8,307 bases of DNA from an uncultured Acinetobacter sp. (GTDB taxonomy: Bacteria; Pseudomonadota; Gammaproteobacteria; Pseudomonadales; Moraxellaceae): positions 1 through 8,307 of the forward strand of contig CAAGMP010000176.1 in NCBI GenBank assembly GCA_900771065.1. The letters are read 5' to 3'. A program made the translations under genes and the position numbers. Shown piece by piece: positions 1-6,491 of the stretch. Position 1 is the stretch's first letter. Each line of letters begins with the position of its first letter. A model generated the notes under the pieces. It did not search any database, had not been told where the DNA came from, and saw only the letters and a program-made list of their open reading frames with translations.

Positions 1-1650
1 ATTCAATTCCGTATTCTGAATTCACGTAAAGGTGCGGCAGTACGTGCAACGCGTGCGCAGGCTGACCGTGTGCGCTATAAAGCGGCGATTCGTGAAACAC
101 TAGAAAATCAGGCGAATCTTGATATTTTCCAACAAGCAGCAGACGATTTAATTGTTGAAGGCGATACGGTTAAGGGTGTTGTTACCCAAATGGGCATTCG
201 CTTTGATGCTAAAACTGTCGTGTTGACTGCTGGGACATTCCTTGGTGGTGTGATCCACGTAGGACTTGAGAAATCAAGTGGTGGTCGTGCAGGTGATCCG
301 CCTTCAATCTCTTTAGCACACCGTTTACGTGAATTGCAGCTACCAGTAGGTCGTTTAAAGACTGGCACACCACCACGTATTGATGCACGTTCTGTTGATT
401 TCTCTGTAATGACACCACAGCCAGGTGATTTCCCATCACCAACAATGTCGTTTATGGGCGATGCATCTATGCATCCTGAGCAAGTAAATTGCTACATTAC
501 GCATACAAATGAGCGTACACATGAAATTATTCGTGGTGGTTTAGACCGTTCACCAATGTATACAGGTGTTATTGAGGGTGTTGGTCCGCGCTACTGCCCA
601 TCGATTGAAGATAAAATTCATAAATTTGCAGATAAAGATTCACACCAAGTATTCTTAGAGCCTGAGGGTCTAGATACACATGAGCTTTATCCAAATGGTA
701 TTTCAACATCTTTACCATTTGATGTGCAGTTTGAGCTTGTACGCTCAATCCGTGGTATGGAAAATGCGCATATTCTTCGTCCGGGTTATGCAATTGAATA
801 TGATTATTTCAACCCACAAGCGTTGAAATTTACCTTAGAAACCAAAGCTATTAATAACTTGTATTTTGCGGGTCAAATCAACGGGACAACAGGTTATGAA
901 GAAGCAGGTGCACAAGGTTTGCTTGCAGGTCTAAATGCGGCGCGCCGTGCATGGGATCAAGAACAATGGACACTAAAACGTGATGAAGCATATATGGGTG
1001 ATCTTGTTGATGATTTGATTACATTAGGTACCAAAGAACCATACCGTATGTTCACTTCACGTGCCGAATACCGTTTGATGCTTCGTGAAGACAATGCGGA
1101 TCAACGTTTAACACCAATTGGTCGTGAAATGGGTCTTGTGGATGACGAACGTTGGGCGGCTTACTGTGAAAAAATGGAAGCAGTTGAACGTGAAACAGGT
1201 CGTTTACAACATTTGTGGGCAGCGCCAAACAACCCAATGGGTAAAAAGTTTGTTGAAATGACAGGGGCTGATCTTTCTAAAGAATGTTCTGCAATTGATT
1301 TATTAAAACGTCCAAATATTAGCTTTGCGCAAATTGCAGAACTAACAGATTCTGAAGTTTCAGCACAAGTGGGCGATCAAATTGAAATTGCAGTAAAATA
1401 TGCAGGTTATATTAACCGTCAGCAAGAAGATGTTGCTCAAATGAAACGTTTGGAAGAAACTCGTATTCCAACCGATTTTGATTATGATGCCATTTCAGGT
1501 CTTTCACGTGAAATTACCATGAAACTTAAGCAAGTACTGCCTGAAACTTTAGCACAAGCTAGTCGCATTCCAGGTGTAACTCCTGCTGCGGTTCAATTGG
1601 TGATGATTACTATTCGTAAAAATAACCAAGCTAAAAAATCATTAGCCTAA
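1..1650 (+). CDS. mnmG: MnmG (GidA), tRNA uridine-5-carboxymethylaminomethyl modification enzyme, 5' truncated by window edge
   Basis: This is the FAD-dependent partner of MnmE. The complex installs the (carboxymethyl)aminomethyl group at C5 of wobble U34 in certain tRNAs, in the cytoplasm. The frame is open from base 1 and gives 549 residues before TAA. By alignment from memory it begins near E. coli residue 79, so the N-terminal FAD dinucleotide-binding motif lies outside the window. Both family signatures are visible: GPRYCPSIEDK near bases 583-615, with the Cys equivalent to E. coli Cys277, and AGQINGTTGYEE followed by QGLLAGLNA near bases 868-939. GGRAGDPPS, GRLKTGTPPR, GTKEPYRMFTSRAEYRLMLRED and the C-terminal SGLS and ASRIPGVTPAA blocks are also intact. 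The GTG at base 70 is internal, not the start, because clear homology (FRILNSRKGAAVRATRAQAD) runs upstream of it. A hairpin terminator follows directly. Identity is secure; only the 5' end is missing. Confidence 0.98.
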   Translation: MQFRILNSRKGAAVRATRAQADRVRYKAAIRETLENQANLDIFQQAADDLIVEGDTVKGVVTQMGIRFDAKTVVLTAGTFLGGVIHVGLEKSSGGRAGDPPSISLAHRLRELQLPVGRLKTGTPPRIDARSVDFSVMTPQPGDFPSPTMSFMGDASMHPEQVNCYITHTNERTHEIIRGGLDRSPMYTGVIEGVGPRYCPSIEDKIHKFADKDSHQVFLEPEGLDTHELYPNGISTSLPFDVQFELVRSIRGMENAHILRPGYAIEYDYFNPQALKFTLETKAINNLYFAGQINGTTGYEEAGAQGLLAGLNAARRAWDQEQWTLKRDEAYMGDLVDDLITLGTKEPYRMFTSRAEYRLMLREDNADQRLTPIGREMGLVDDERWAAYCEKMEAVERETGRLQHLWAAPNNPMGKKFVEMTGADLSKECSAIDLLKRPNISFAQIAELTDSEVSAQVGDQIEIAVKYAGYINRQQEDVAQMKRLEETRIPTDFDYDAISGLSREITMKLKQVLPETLAQASRIPGVTPAAVQLVMITIRKNNQAKKSLA

Positions 1651-1656
1651 GTTTAT

Positions 1657-1688
1657 AAAAAGCTGAGATTAATTCTCAGCTTTTTTTT
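1657..1688. terminator. Bidirectional intrinsic terminator shared by mnmG and the WYL regulator
   Basis: The arms AGCTGAGA (1661-1668) and TCTCAGCT (1674-1681) pair around a five-base loop. The stem is extended by an A-run on the left (1657-1660) and a T-run on the right (1681-1688). Read rightward it ends mnmG with eight Ts. Read leftward it gives a U-tract from the A-run for the convergent gene. The TAA of the convergent WYL gene (1669-1671, reverse strand) sits in the loop. Confidence 0.9.
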
Positions 1689-2682
1689 CATAGACAGCAT
1701 TGGCAACATCAATAGGTTCAATTTTTTGAATTTTTTTCCCAAAACCACGTAGCCACCAAATCAATTGTGAAGTGTAGGGAACATTTGCACAAACCACAAA
1801 AATATCTTCATCGATTTGTTCAATCGTTTGCTCTTTACTGAGTTTGCATTCATCAAAATAATAAGCATTCGCTTCATTCATAGTCAATTTTAGTTGTACA
1901 TTTTGTGTTGGTTGGGTGTAATCTACTCTAAAACCTAATTCTCCAGATTCAATATACTCATCAATATTAAAATCTTTTGGCGCTTGTGCAGCTTGTTCTA
2001 AAACTTGTGCTTCAATAAAACGGTTTAATGCAAAAGTTTGAATAGTTTCTTGTTGATCGCGTGTACAAACTAAATAAATAATCGGTCCTTTTTGTACAAT
2101 CGCAAGTGGATTTAAAATATAGTTCTTTTCTGAGTGAGTTTGTCCTAAGCGTCTATAACGACATGAAATTTGTTTATTTTGTAATAATCCTTCGTAAATG
2201 GCTTGTTGTGCATCGCTATTTACGGCAGGGGTAATAACGGGTTGGGTTGATGGGATAATTCTGACACGATCAATCCATTGTGGTAATGCTTGATTCGTAT
2301 AAAGCAAACTTTTTTCAGCTAAATCAAACCACGGTAACATTTCTTTAATAAAGCTAGGCGGTAACAAATGCTTTAAATGTTCTTCTGCCATTTTAAAGGT
2401 AATGGCTTGCGGCAGTGTCATTTGCGGTAAGTTTTTAATTAAAGCATCTTTACGCCAACGCCAACCTTGCGGATTAGCATGATTTTTTTCAATTGGAAAT
2501 AATTGTGATAATTGGTTTAAATCACGCTGTACGGTTCGAATATTGACTTCAATTCCATTGTGCTGCAAAGCGCAAACTAAATCATGTGTACCAATCCAAG
2601 ATTTTCCAGCCGCAGGTAATTTTGACAAAATAATCCATTGGCGATATAAACTCATTGAAATATTATTTGCAGTTTTTGACAT
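1669..2682 (-). CDS. WYL-domain transcriptional regulator with N-terminal helix-turn-helix
   Basis: Probable DNA-binding regulator whose WYL domain senses a ligand, possibly a nucleotide or nucleic acid as in studied relatives; the target is unknown. The ATG at 2682 gives 337 residues (MSKTANNIS...). The order is a winged HTH around residues 15-60, with VNIRTVQRDLNQLSQLFPI typical of this family, a helical linker, a WYL beta-barrel around 160-230 and a C-terminal WCX-like domain around 255-332. The tripeptide that names the family reads I-Y-L here (KGPIIYLVCTRDQ, residues 202-204), and the conserved FALNRF follows. The frame stays open to a TTG at 2796, but those extra 38 codons are AT-rich, of low complexity and outside the HTH fold, so I reject them. 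A second ATG at 2655 (MSLYRQW) is possible. No start has a good Shine-Dalgarno sequence. The gene is divergent from the BLUF gene and convergent with mnmG. Its last codons lie in the shared terminator. Confidence 0.85.
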   Translation of the reverse strand: MSKTANNISMSLYRQWIILSKLPAAGKSWIGTHDLVCALQHNGIEVNIRTVQRDLNQLSQLFPIEKNHANPQGWRWRKDALIKNLPQMTLPQAITFKMAEEHLKHLLPPSFIKEMLPWFDLAEKSLLYTNQALPQWIDRVRIIPSTQPVITPAVNSDAQQAIYEGLLQNKQISCRYRRLGQTHSEKNYILNPLAIVQKGPIIYLVCTRDQQETIQTFALNRFIEAQVLEQAAQAPKDFNIDEYIESGELGFRVDYTQPTQNVQLKLTMNEANAYYFDECKLSKEQTIEQIDEDIFVVCANVPYTSQLIWWLRGFGKKIQKIEPIDVANAVYEKKAEN

Positions 2683-2869
2683 GGTGTAATAGAAATTAGA
2701 AATAAAAATATAATTTAAAGCATAATTTTTTGAATAGCTATTTTTATCTTTTGGATTATAAAAACTCAGATTATCTGCAGTTTTTAATCTATACAAGCCA
2801 AGCTTGCATTATTTTCAATAATATATTCCATTTTAAATCAAGTTAAATTATATTACCGAAATAACAAGA

Positions 2870-2891
2870 AATATCATCAAATTTTGATATT
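2870..2891. repeat. Seven-bp inverted repeat upstream of the BLUF gene, possible operator
   Basis: AATATCA and TGATATT are separated by eight bases, so the half-site centres lie about one and a half helical turns apart. The repeat ends 37 bases before the BLUF ATG. In DNA this AT-rich a seven-bp match can arise by chance, so an operator role is only suggested. Confidence 0.25.
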
Positions 2892-2917
2892 AAAATCAAT
2901 TAAAAAAATGCATTATT

Positions 2918-2924
2918 GGAGGGG
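2918..2924 (+). promoter_or_regulatory. Strong ribosome binding site that fixes the BLUF start
   Basis: GGAGGGG lies three to seven bases before the ATG at 2928, depending on the register of pairing. The open frame extends back to a TTG at 2916, but that codon would overlap this Shine-Dalgarno sequence, so the ATG at 2928 is the start. Confidence 0.85.
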
Positions 2925-2927
2925 AAT

Positions 2928-3350
2928 ATGTATCAAATTTGTTATGCCAGTGAAAGTACATCGGATGATACTTTATTAGATGATTTAGCAGCAATTTTAA
3001 CTGAAGCAAGAAATTTTAATTCATCTCATTATATTACGGGTGCACTTTATTTTGCAGATGGTTACTTTTTTCAATGTATTGAAGGTAGCCGAGAAAGTTT
3101 AGAATTTTTAATGTCAAAATTAAAAAAAGATCCTCGACATAAAAATTTACATATTTTTGAAACACAAGTTCTTAAACAGCGTATGTTTAATGATTGGGTG
3201 ATGAAGTATGTTCAACGCCATGGCGAAATTCAAGATTTTATGCATGAACTCGGCTATAGCCGATTTGCGCCACAGCATTTAACCCAAGAAAATGTGAATA
3301 GTTTGGTGCAGCTATTAGGTGTTGTTTTACAACAAGAAGAAACGGTTTAA
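2928..3350 (+). CDS. Short BLUF-domain blue-light photoreceptor (BlsA-like)
   Basis: Flavin-binding blue-light sensor of 140 residues. The BLUF fold fills roughly residues 1-93, followed by a short helical tail with no fused output domain, so it should signal by binding partner proteins. All residues of the BLUF photocycle are visible: Tyr6 (CYAS), Asn31 (ARNFN), Gln49 (FFQCIEG), and Trp90 and Met92 (DWVMKYVQR). The overall pattern resembles BlsA of Acinetobacter baumannii, which is reported to control motility, biofilm and metabolism in response to light. Acinetobacter genomes can carry several BLUF paralogues, so I do not assign the name blsA. The gene is divergent from the WYL regulator. 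It ends tail-to-tail with alr, sharing four bases at the stop codons. I see no terminator of the usual form after it. Codon use is AT-rich. Family confidence is high; partner and output are unknown. Confidence 0.93.
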   Translation: MYQICYASESTSDDTLLDDLAAILTEARNFNSSHYITGALYFADGYFFQCIEGSRESLEFLMSKLKKDPRHKNLHIFETQVLKQRMFNDWVMKYVQRHGEIQDFMHELGYSRFAPQHLTQENVNSLVQLLGVVLQQEETV

Positions 3351-4420
3351 ATTGTACGCATGGGTCTATTGGTTAGCCGGCATAATAATTCATAACCAAT
3401 AGTACCATTTGCAGTGGCAACATCATCAACTAAACGCTGTTTGCCCCATAGTTCAACATATGTACCCAAGCCAATATCTTCTGAAAAATCAGTCAAATCA
3501 ATTGCAATCATATCCATTGCAACACGTCCAACTAAAGGCGCAAGTTGATTTTCAACCACAACGTAATTTTGTTCTAAAAAAGCACGTGGATAACCATCTC
3601 CATAACCAATAGAAACAATACCTAAACGCATGGCTTTTTTTGCAACAAAAGTTGAACCGTAACCGACAAATTCGCCTTTTTCAATATGATTAATCGCTAT
3701 AATTTCTGCACTAAATGACATGACAGGCTTTAAATCGAGTTGATGGCAATTTTGATGTGCAAAAGGGGAAGCACCATATAGCATAATGCCAGGACGTACA
3801 AAATCAAAATGCAGTTCAGGCCATTTAAATAGCGCAGCAGAATTACAGCAAGATGCCAAAATAGGCATACATTGTGAACGAATAGTTAAAAATTGATTTT
3901 TTTGTTGTTCGTTAAGTGGGTGATCGGCATCTGCATTGGCAAAATGCATGGTTAAAACACAAGTAAAGCCATCTTTTTGCAAGGTTTTGATTAAAGGAAT
4001 AATTTCATCATATTTAAAACCTAGCCGATTCATTCCACTGTTTAACTTAACCCAAACTTTTAATTTTTTCGCTTGATAAGCTGTTTGATGTTGATAAAGC
4101 CAATCAATTTGTTGTTGTTGATGGATGACACATTCACAATTATTTTCAATTGCTGTGATCATTTCAGCTTCTGAAAATACACCTTCAATGAGTGTGATGG
4201 GTTGTTGATAACCTAACTGACGAATTTCTAAGGCTTCTGTCAGACAAGCGACTCCAAAACCATCGCTGTGTTGTAAAGCAGCTAAACAATTTTTAACCCC
4301 ATGACCATAAGCATTGGCTTTAACCATACTAATAATTTGTGCTTTGGGTGCAAGCTGTTTAACTCGATTCAAATTATATTGAAGCGCTTCACGATCAATA
4401 TAAATGGTTGCCTGACGCAC
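3347..4420 (-). CDS. alr: Alanine racemase, PLP-dependent
   Basis: Interconverts L- and D-alanine in the cytoplasm and supplies D-alanine for peptidoglycan. The protein has 357 residues, the usual family length. The N-terminal TIM barrel carries the PLP lysine Lys34 in MVKANAYGHG. Arg132 (MNRLGF) corresponds to the substrate carboxylate-binding arginine. The C-terminal beta domain carries the catalytic Tyr254 (VGYGSTF), the conserved SIGYGDGYPRA block (270-280) and Met302 in GRVAMDM. Translation starts at GTG (4418-4420), supported by a consensus AGGAGG five bases upstream. The gene lies 16 bases downstream of dnaB, the same dnaB-alr order as in enteric bacteria, so co-transcription is likely. 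Its TAA (3347-3349, reverse strand) overlaps the TAA of the convergent BLUF gene. I cannot tell from the window whether a second, catabolic racemase (DadX) exists elsewhere. Confidence 0.96.
   Translation of the reverse strand: MRQATIYIDREALQYNLNRVKQLAPKAQIISMVKANAYGHGVKNCLAALQHSDGFGVACLTEALEIRQLGYQQPITLIEGVFSEAEMITAIENNCECVIHQQQQIDWLYQHQTAYQAKKLKVWVKLNSGMNRLGFKYDEIIPLIKTLQKDGFTCVLTMHFANADADHPLNEQQKNQFLTIRSQCMPILASCCNSAALFKWPELHFDFVRPGIMLYGASPFAHQNCHQLDLKPVMSFSAEIIAINHIEKGEFVGYGSTFVAKKAMRLGIVSIGYGDGYPRAFLEQNYVVVENQLAPLVGRVAMDMIAIDLTDFSEDIGLGTYVELWGKQRLVDDVATANGTIGYELLCRLTNRPMRTI
3362..3406. repeat. Ten-bp perfect inverted repeat in the 3' end of alr, just past the BLUF stop
   Basis: CTATTGGTTA (3366-3375) and TAACCAATAG (3393-3402) pair perfectly around a 17-base loop. 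After a two-base mismatch, TGG (3361-3363) and CCA (3405-3407) can pair as well. In a BLUF transcript the hairpin starts about 15 bases after the stop codon. In alr it covers codons 340-352. No T-run follows on either strand, so it is not a classical intrinsic terminator. It may stabilise 3' ends, or it may be a by-product of the coding sequence. Confidence 0.4.
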
Positions 4421-4425
4421 CTTAT

Positions 4426-4431
4426 CCTCCT
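4426..4431 (-). promoter_or_regulatory. Consensus ribosome binding site for alr with GTG start
   Basis: On the reverse strand AGGAGG lies five bases before GTG. It falls in the 16-base gap after the dnaB stop codon. It supports the GTG as the true start, since there is no in-frame ATG nearby. Confidence 0.88.
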
Positions 4432-4436
4432 AGCAG

Positions 4437-5885
4437 TTATTCTTCATAACCATTGAACTGATTGTAATATTCGGGTGAAAGATCACTAAAACGTGTGTAT
4501 TGTCCTTCGAAAGCTAAACGTACGGTTCCAATTGGACCATTACGTTGTTTACCAATAATAATTTCAGCTGTGCCTGCTTCTTTAGATTCTTTGTTATAAA
4601 CTTCATCACGATAAATAAACATAATTAAGTCGGCATCTTGCTCAATTGCACCCGATTCACGTAAATCGGACATGACAGGACGTTTGTTTGGGCGATTTTC
4701 TAAAGAACGGTTAAGCTGTGATAATGCAATCACGGGACAATTCATTTCTTTAGCTAATGCTTTTAAACTACGAGAAATTTCTGAAATTTCGCCAACGCGA
4801 TTTTCTCCCATTCCGGGAACTTTCATCAATTGTAAATAATCGACCATAATACAGCCCAACTTGCCACCATGCTGTTTGGCAATACGACGTGCTCGTGCAC
4901 GCAATTCATTTGGAGGTAGGGCAGAGGAATCGTCAATATACAAGTTTTTTTCTTGTAGTTGCAGCATGGTTGCTGTGACTTTAGACCATTCGTCATTATT
5001 CAATTGTCCTGAACGAAGGTGTCCTTGGTGAACTTTACCGTAAGCTGAAATTAAACGCATTGCAATTGAATCTGCGGGCATTTCCATTGAAAAAACCAGT
5101 GCAGGTAAATTGCTACGAAATAAAACACTTTCAACTAAATTCATTGCAAAAGTCGTTTTACCCATTGATGGTCGAGCAGCAACAATGATTAAATCGCCTG
5201 CTTGCATGCCTGAAGTCTTATTATCTAATTCAATAAAACCTGTAGTTAATCCTGTGATGTTACCATCCAATTTAGATAGTTCATCGAGTTTATCAAAAAC
5301 ACTTGCGACAACAGCCGAAATTGCTTTTGGTCCTGCATCTTTTTTATTGTTGTTGTGTTGTTCAGTCAGTTGGAAAATATTAGATTCGGCTAAATCTAAT
5401 ATTTCAGAAACGGGTCGACCTTTCGTGTCGTAGGCACTTTGTAATAAATCTGTGCCTACTTTAATCATGTTACGTAACGTAGAAAATTCTTTAATTTTAG
5501 TGGCATAGGTTTCTAAATTATAAAAACTCGTTGGTGAATCTGTCATTAGTTGGACTAAATAATCTTCGCCACCTGAGGCTTCAAATAAATTTTGTTGAAC
5601 TAACCAATCTTTGACTAGAAGGACATCATAAGGTGATCCTTCTTTTGCTAAAACTTGAATAGCACGAAAGATATATTTATGTCGTGTTGCATAGAAATCG
5701 TTTTCTTGCAAAATATCGCCTACATCATCAAATGAACCTGCAACGGTCATAAATGCTGCCAAAATTGCTTGTTCAATAGAAAGACTGTGGGGAGGTGTTC
5801 TGAATTCTTTTAAATGTGAATTTTCACTTGAATTAAGCATGTTTTTAGATTCATTTGAACGGGGGGTGGCAGTTGCCTGAGTCAT
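4437..5885 (-). CDS. dnaB: Replicative DNA helicase DnaB
   Basis: Hexameric ATP-driven 5'-3' helicase that unwinds DNA at the replication fork and recruits primase. The protein has 482 residues, within the usual range. A short variable N-terminal tail (about residues 1-30) leads into the N-terminal primase-interaction domain from PPHSLSIEQA (31-40) to about 130. A linker follows, then the RecA-like ATPase domain from about 205. Walker A is ARPSMGKT (237-244) with Lys243. The catalytic Glu is in FSMEMP (Glu268) and Walker B is IMVDYLQLM with Asp349. SQLNRSLE (389-396) and DLRESGAIEQDADLIMF (407-423) are typical DnaB blocks, and IIIGKQRNGPIG (442-453) holds the arginine finger. The ATG at 5885 is chosen because it is the first start; its Shine-Dalgarno sequence (AGAG) is weak. 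An ATG at codon 16 also lacks one. No intein is present. dnaB is separated from the ribosomal-protein operon by a terminator and is followed closely by alr. Confidence 0.97.
   Translation of the reverse strand: MTQATATPRSNESKNMLNSSENSHLKEFRTPPHSLSIEQAILAAFMTVAGSFDDVGDILQENDFYATRHKYIFRAIQVLAKEGSPYDVLLVKDWLVQQNLFEASGGEDYLVQLMTDSPTSFYNLETYATKIKEFSTLRNMIKVGTDLLQSAYDTKGRPVSEILDLAESNIFQLTEQHNNNKKDAGPKAISAVVASVFDKLDELSKLDGNITGLTTGFIELDNKTSGMQAGDLIIVAARPSMGKTTFAMNLVESVLFRSNLPALVFSMEMPADSIAMRLISAYGKVHQGHLRSGQLNNDEWSKVTATMLQLQEKNLYIDDSSALPPNELRARARRIAKQHGGKLGCIMVDYLQLMKVPGMGENRVGEISEISRSLKALAKEMNCPVIALSQLNRSLENRPNKRPVMSDLRESGAIEQDADLIMFIYRDEVYNKESKEAGTAEIIIGKQRNGPIGTVRLAFEGQYTRFSDLSPEYYNQFNGYEE
5375..5404. 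repeat. Twelve-bp perfect inverted repeat inside dnaB
   Basis: On the plus strand AAATATTAGATT (5375-5386) and AATCTAATATTT (5393-5404) are exact reverse complements around a six-base loop. The repeat covers dnaB codons 161-171 (EILDLAESNIF), in the linker between the N-terminal and helicase domains. The dnaB mRNA can form the same hairpin. A perfect 12-bp arm with a short loop is unlikely by chance in 8.3 kb, although amino-acid constraint contributes to it. Confidence 0.6.
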
Positions 5886-5991
5886 ATCAATCTCTAATCT
5901 TAAAAAACAATGATTGCCAAATAAAAGCGATTAAATACCATCATACGCTTTATAGAAAAAAATGCGAATCGAAAATAGGATTTATTATTAT
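5886..5991 (-). promoter_or_regulatory. dnaB: Upstream region expected to hold the dnaB promoter
   Basis: The rplI terminator lies just upstream, so dnaB-alr need a promoter here. On the reverse strand TATAAA (plus-strand 5949-5954) is the best -10 candidate, but no convincing -35 lies 16-18 bp upstream of it. TTGGCA further downstream (plus-strand 5914-5919) resembles a -35 but has no good -10. I cannot choose between them. Confidence 0.4.
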
Positions 5992-6023
5992 AAAAAAAGA
6001 GCATGCGAAAGCATGCTCTTTTT
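5992..6023 (-). terminator. Intrinsic terminator of the rpsF-rpsR-rplI operon
   Basis: The arms AAAAAGAGCATGC (5994-6006) and GCATGCTCTTTTT (6011-6023) form a perfect 13-bp stem around a four-base loop. Read leftward it ends in a run of seven Us from the As at 5992-5998. It starts 12 bases after the rplI stop codon. Its T-run on the right would let it work in the other direction too, but no gene points that way here. Confidence 0.93.
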
Positions 6024-6035
6024 ATTGGTGAGAAA

Positions 6036-6482
6036 TTACTCTGCTACGATAGTAACAAGAACTTCTGCTACAACATCATGATGCAATTGGATTGCGATGT
6101 TGAATTCACCTGTATTGCGAAGCGCACCATTTGGTAAACGAACTTCTGCACGGTCAACAGTTAGACCTGCATTCGTTAACGCATCAGCGATATCGCGAGT
6201 ACCGATTGAACCAAACAATTTACCTTCATCACCCGCTTTTGCAGTGATGACGATATTTACTTCGTTTAATTGATCAGCACGAGCTTGAGCAGCAGCTAAA
6301 ATAGCCGCTTCTTCGCGTTCAAGTTCAGCACGACGAGCTTCAAAGGCAGCCGTGTTCGCTTCAGTTGCAGCAACAGCTTTACCTTGAGGAATCAAGAAGT
6401 TACGACCGTAACCAGCTTTTACTGAAACTTTATCACCAAGTTTACCAAGGTTTTTAATGCGTTGTAGTAAGATAATATCCAC
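6036..6482 (-). CDS. rplI: 50S ribosomal protein L9
   Basis: Structural protein of the large subunit that binds 23S rRNA near the base of the L1 stalk. The protein has 148 residues, the normal bacterial size. The N-terminal rRNA-binding domain (about 1-50) shows GYGRNFLIPQGKA. A long Ala/Glu-rich connecting helix (about 42-75) follows, and the C-terminal domain carries GDEGKLFGSIGTRDIADAL and EVRLPNGALRNTGE. The start is GTG (6480-6482). Its Shine-Dalgarno GAGG (6490-6493) overlaps the rpsR stop codon TGA, which points to translational coupling. It is the last gene of the S6-S18-L9 operon and is followed by a strong terminator. Confidence 0.97.
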   Translation of the reverse strand: MDIILLQRIKNLGKLGDKVSVKAGYGRNFLIPQGKAVAATEANTAAFEARRAELEREEAAILAAAQARADQLNEVNIVITAKAGDEGKLFGSIGTRDIADALTNAGLTVDRAEVRLPNGALRNTGEFNIAIQLHHDVVAEVLVTIVAE

Positions 6483-6491
6483 AGCTCAACC

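Larger units (their letters stand above)
2683..2927. promoter_or_regulatory. AT-rich divergent intergenic region between the WYL regulator and the BLUF gene
   Basis: This 245-base stretch holds no credible gene. On the reverse strand a perfect TATAAT lies at 2755-2760, about 72 bases upstream of the WYL start, but I find no good -35 at 16-18 bp from it. Short inverted repeats occur: CAAGC/GCTTG (2794-2798 and 2802-2806), ATTATT/AATAAT (2808-2813 and 2817-2822) and AATATCA/TGATATT (2870-2876 and 2885-2891). On the plus strand TATATT at 2849-2854 is only a weak -10 candidate for the BLUF gene. Autoregulation by the WYL protein from here is plausible but not shown. Confidence 0.45.

Noticed and set aside
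108..1237. Several open frames of 61-86 codons antisense to mnmG
   Set aside because: They are shadows of a conserved coding sequence, with biased composition and no ribosome binding sites.
2683..2796. 38-codon N-terminal extension of the WYL protein from a TTG
   Set aside because: The stretch is AT-rich and low in complexity, lies upstream of the HTH fold and holds a perfect TATAAT. It reads as a promoter region rather than coding sequence.
2916..2927. TTG start for the BLUF protein adding four residues
   Set aside because: The codons consist of the Shine-Dalgarno sequence for the ATG at 2928, and BLUF homologues begin at that ATG.
4105..4122. Short trinucleotide run encoding a Gln tract (HQQQQ) in Alr
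   Set aside because: It is only four repeats, in a variable surface part of the protein, and is not a notable repeat locus.
5110..5433. 107-codon plus-strand open frame opposite dnaB
   Set aside because: It lies wholly antisense to conserved DnaB sequence and has no ribosome binding site or recognisable domain.
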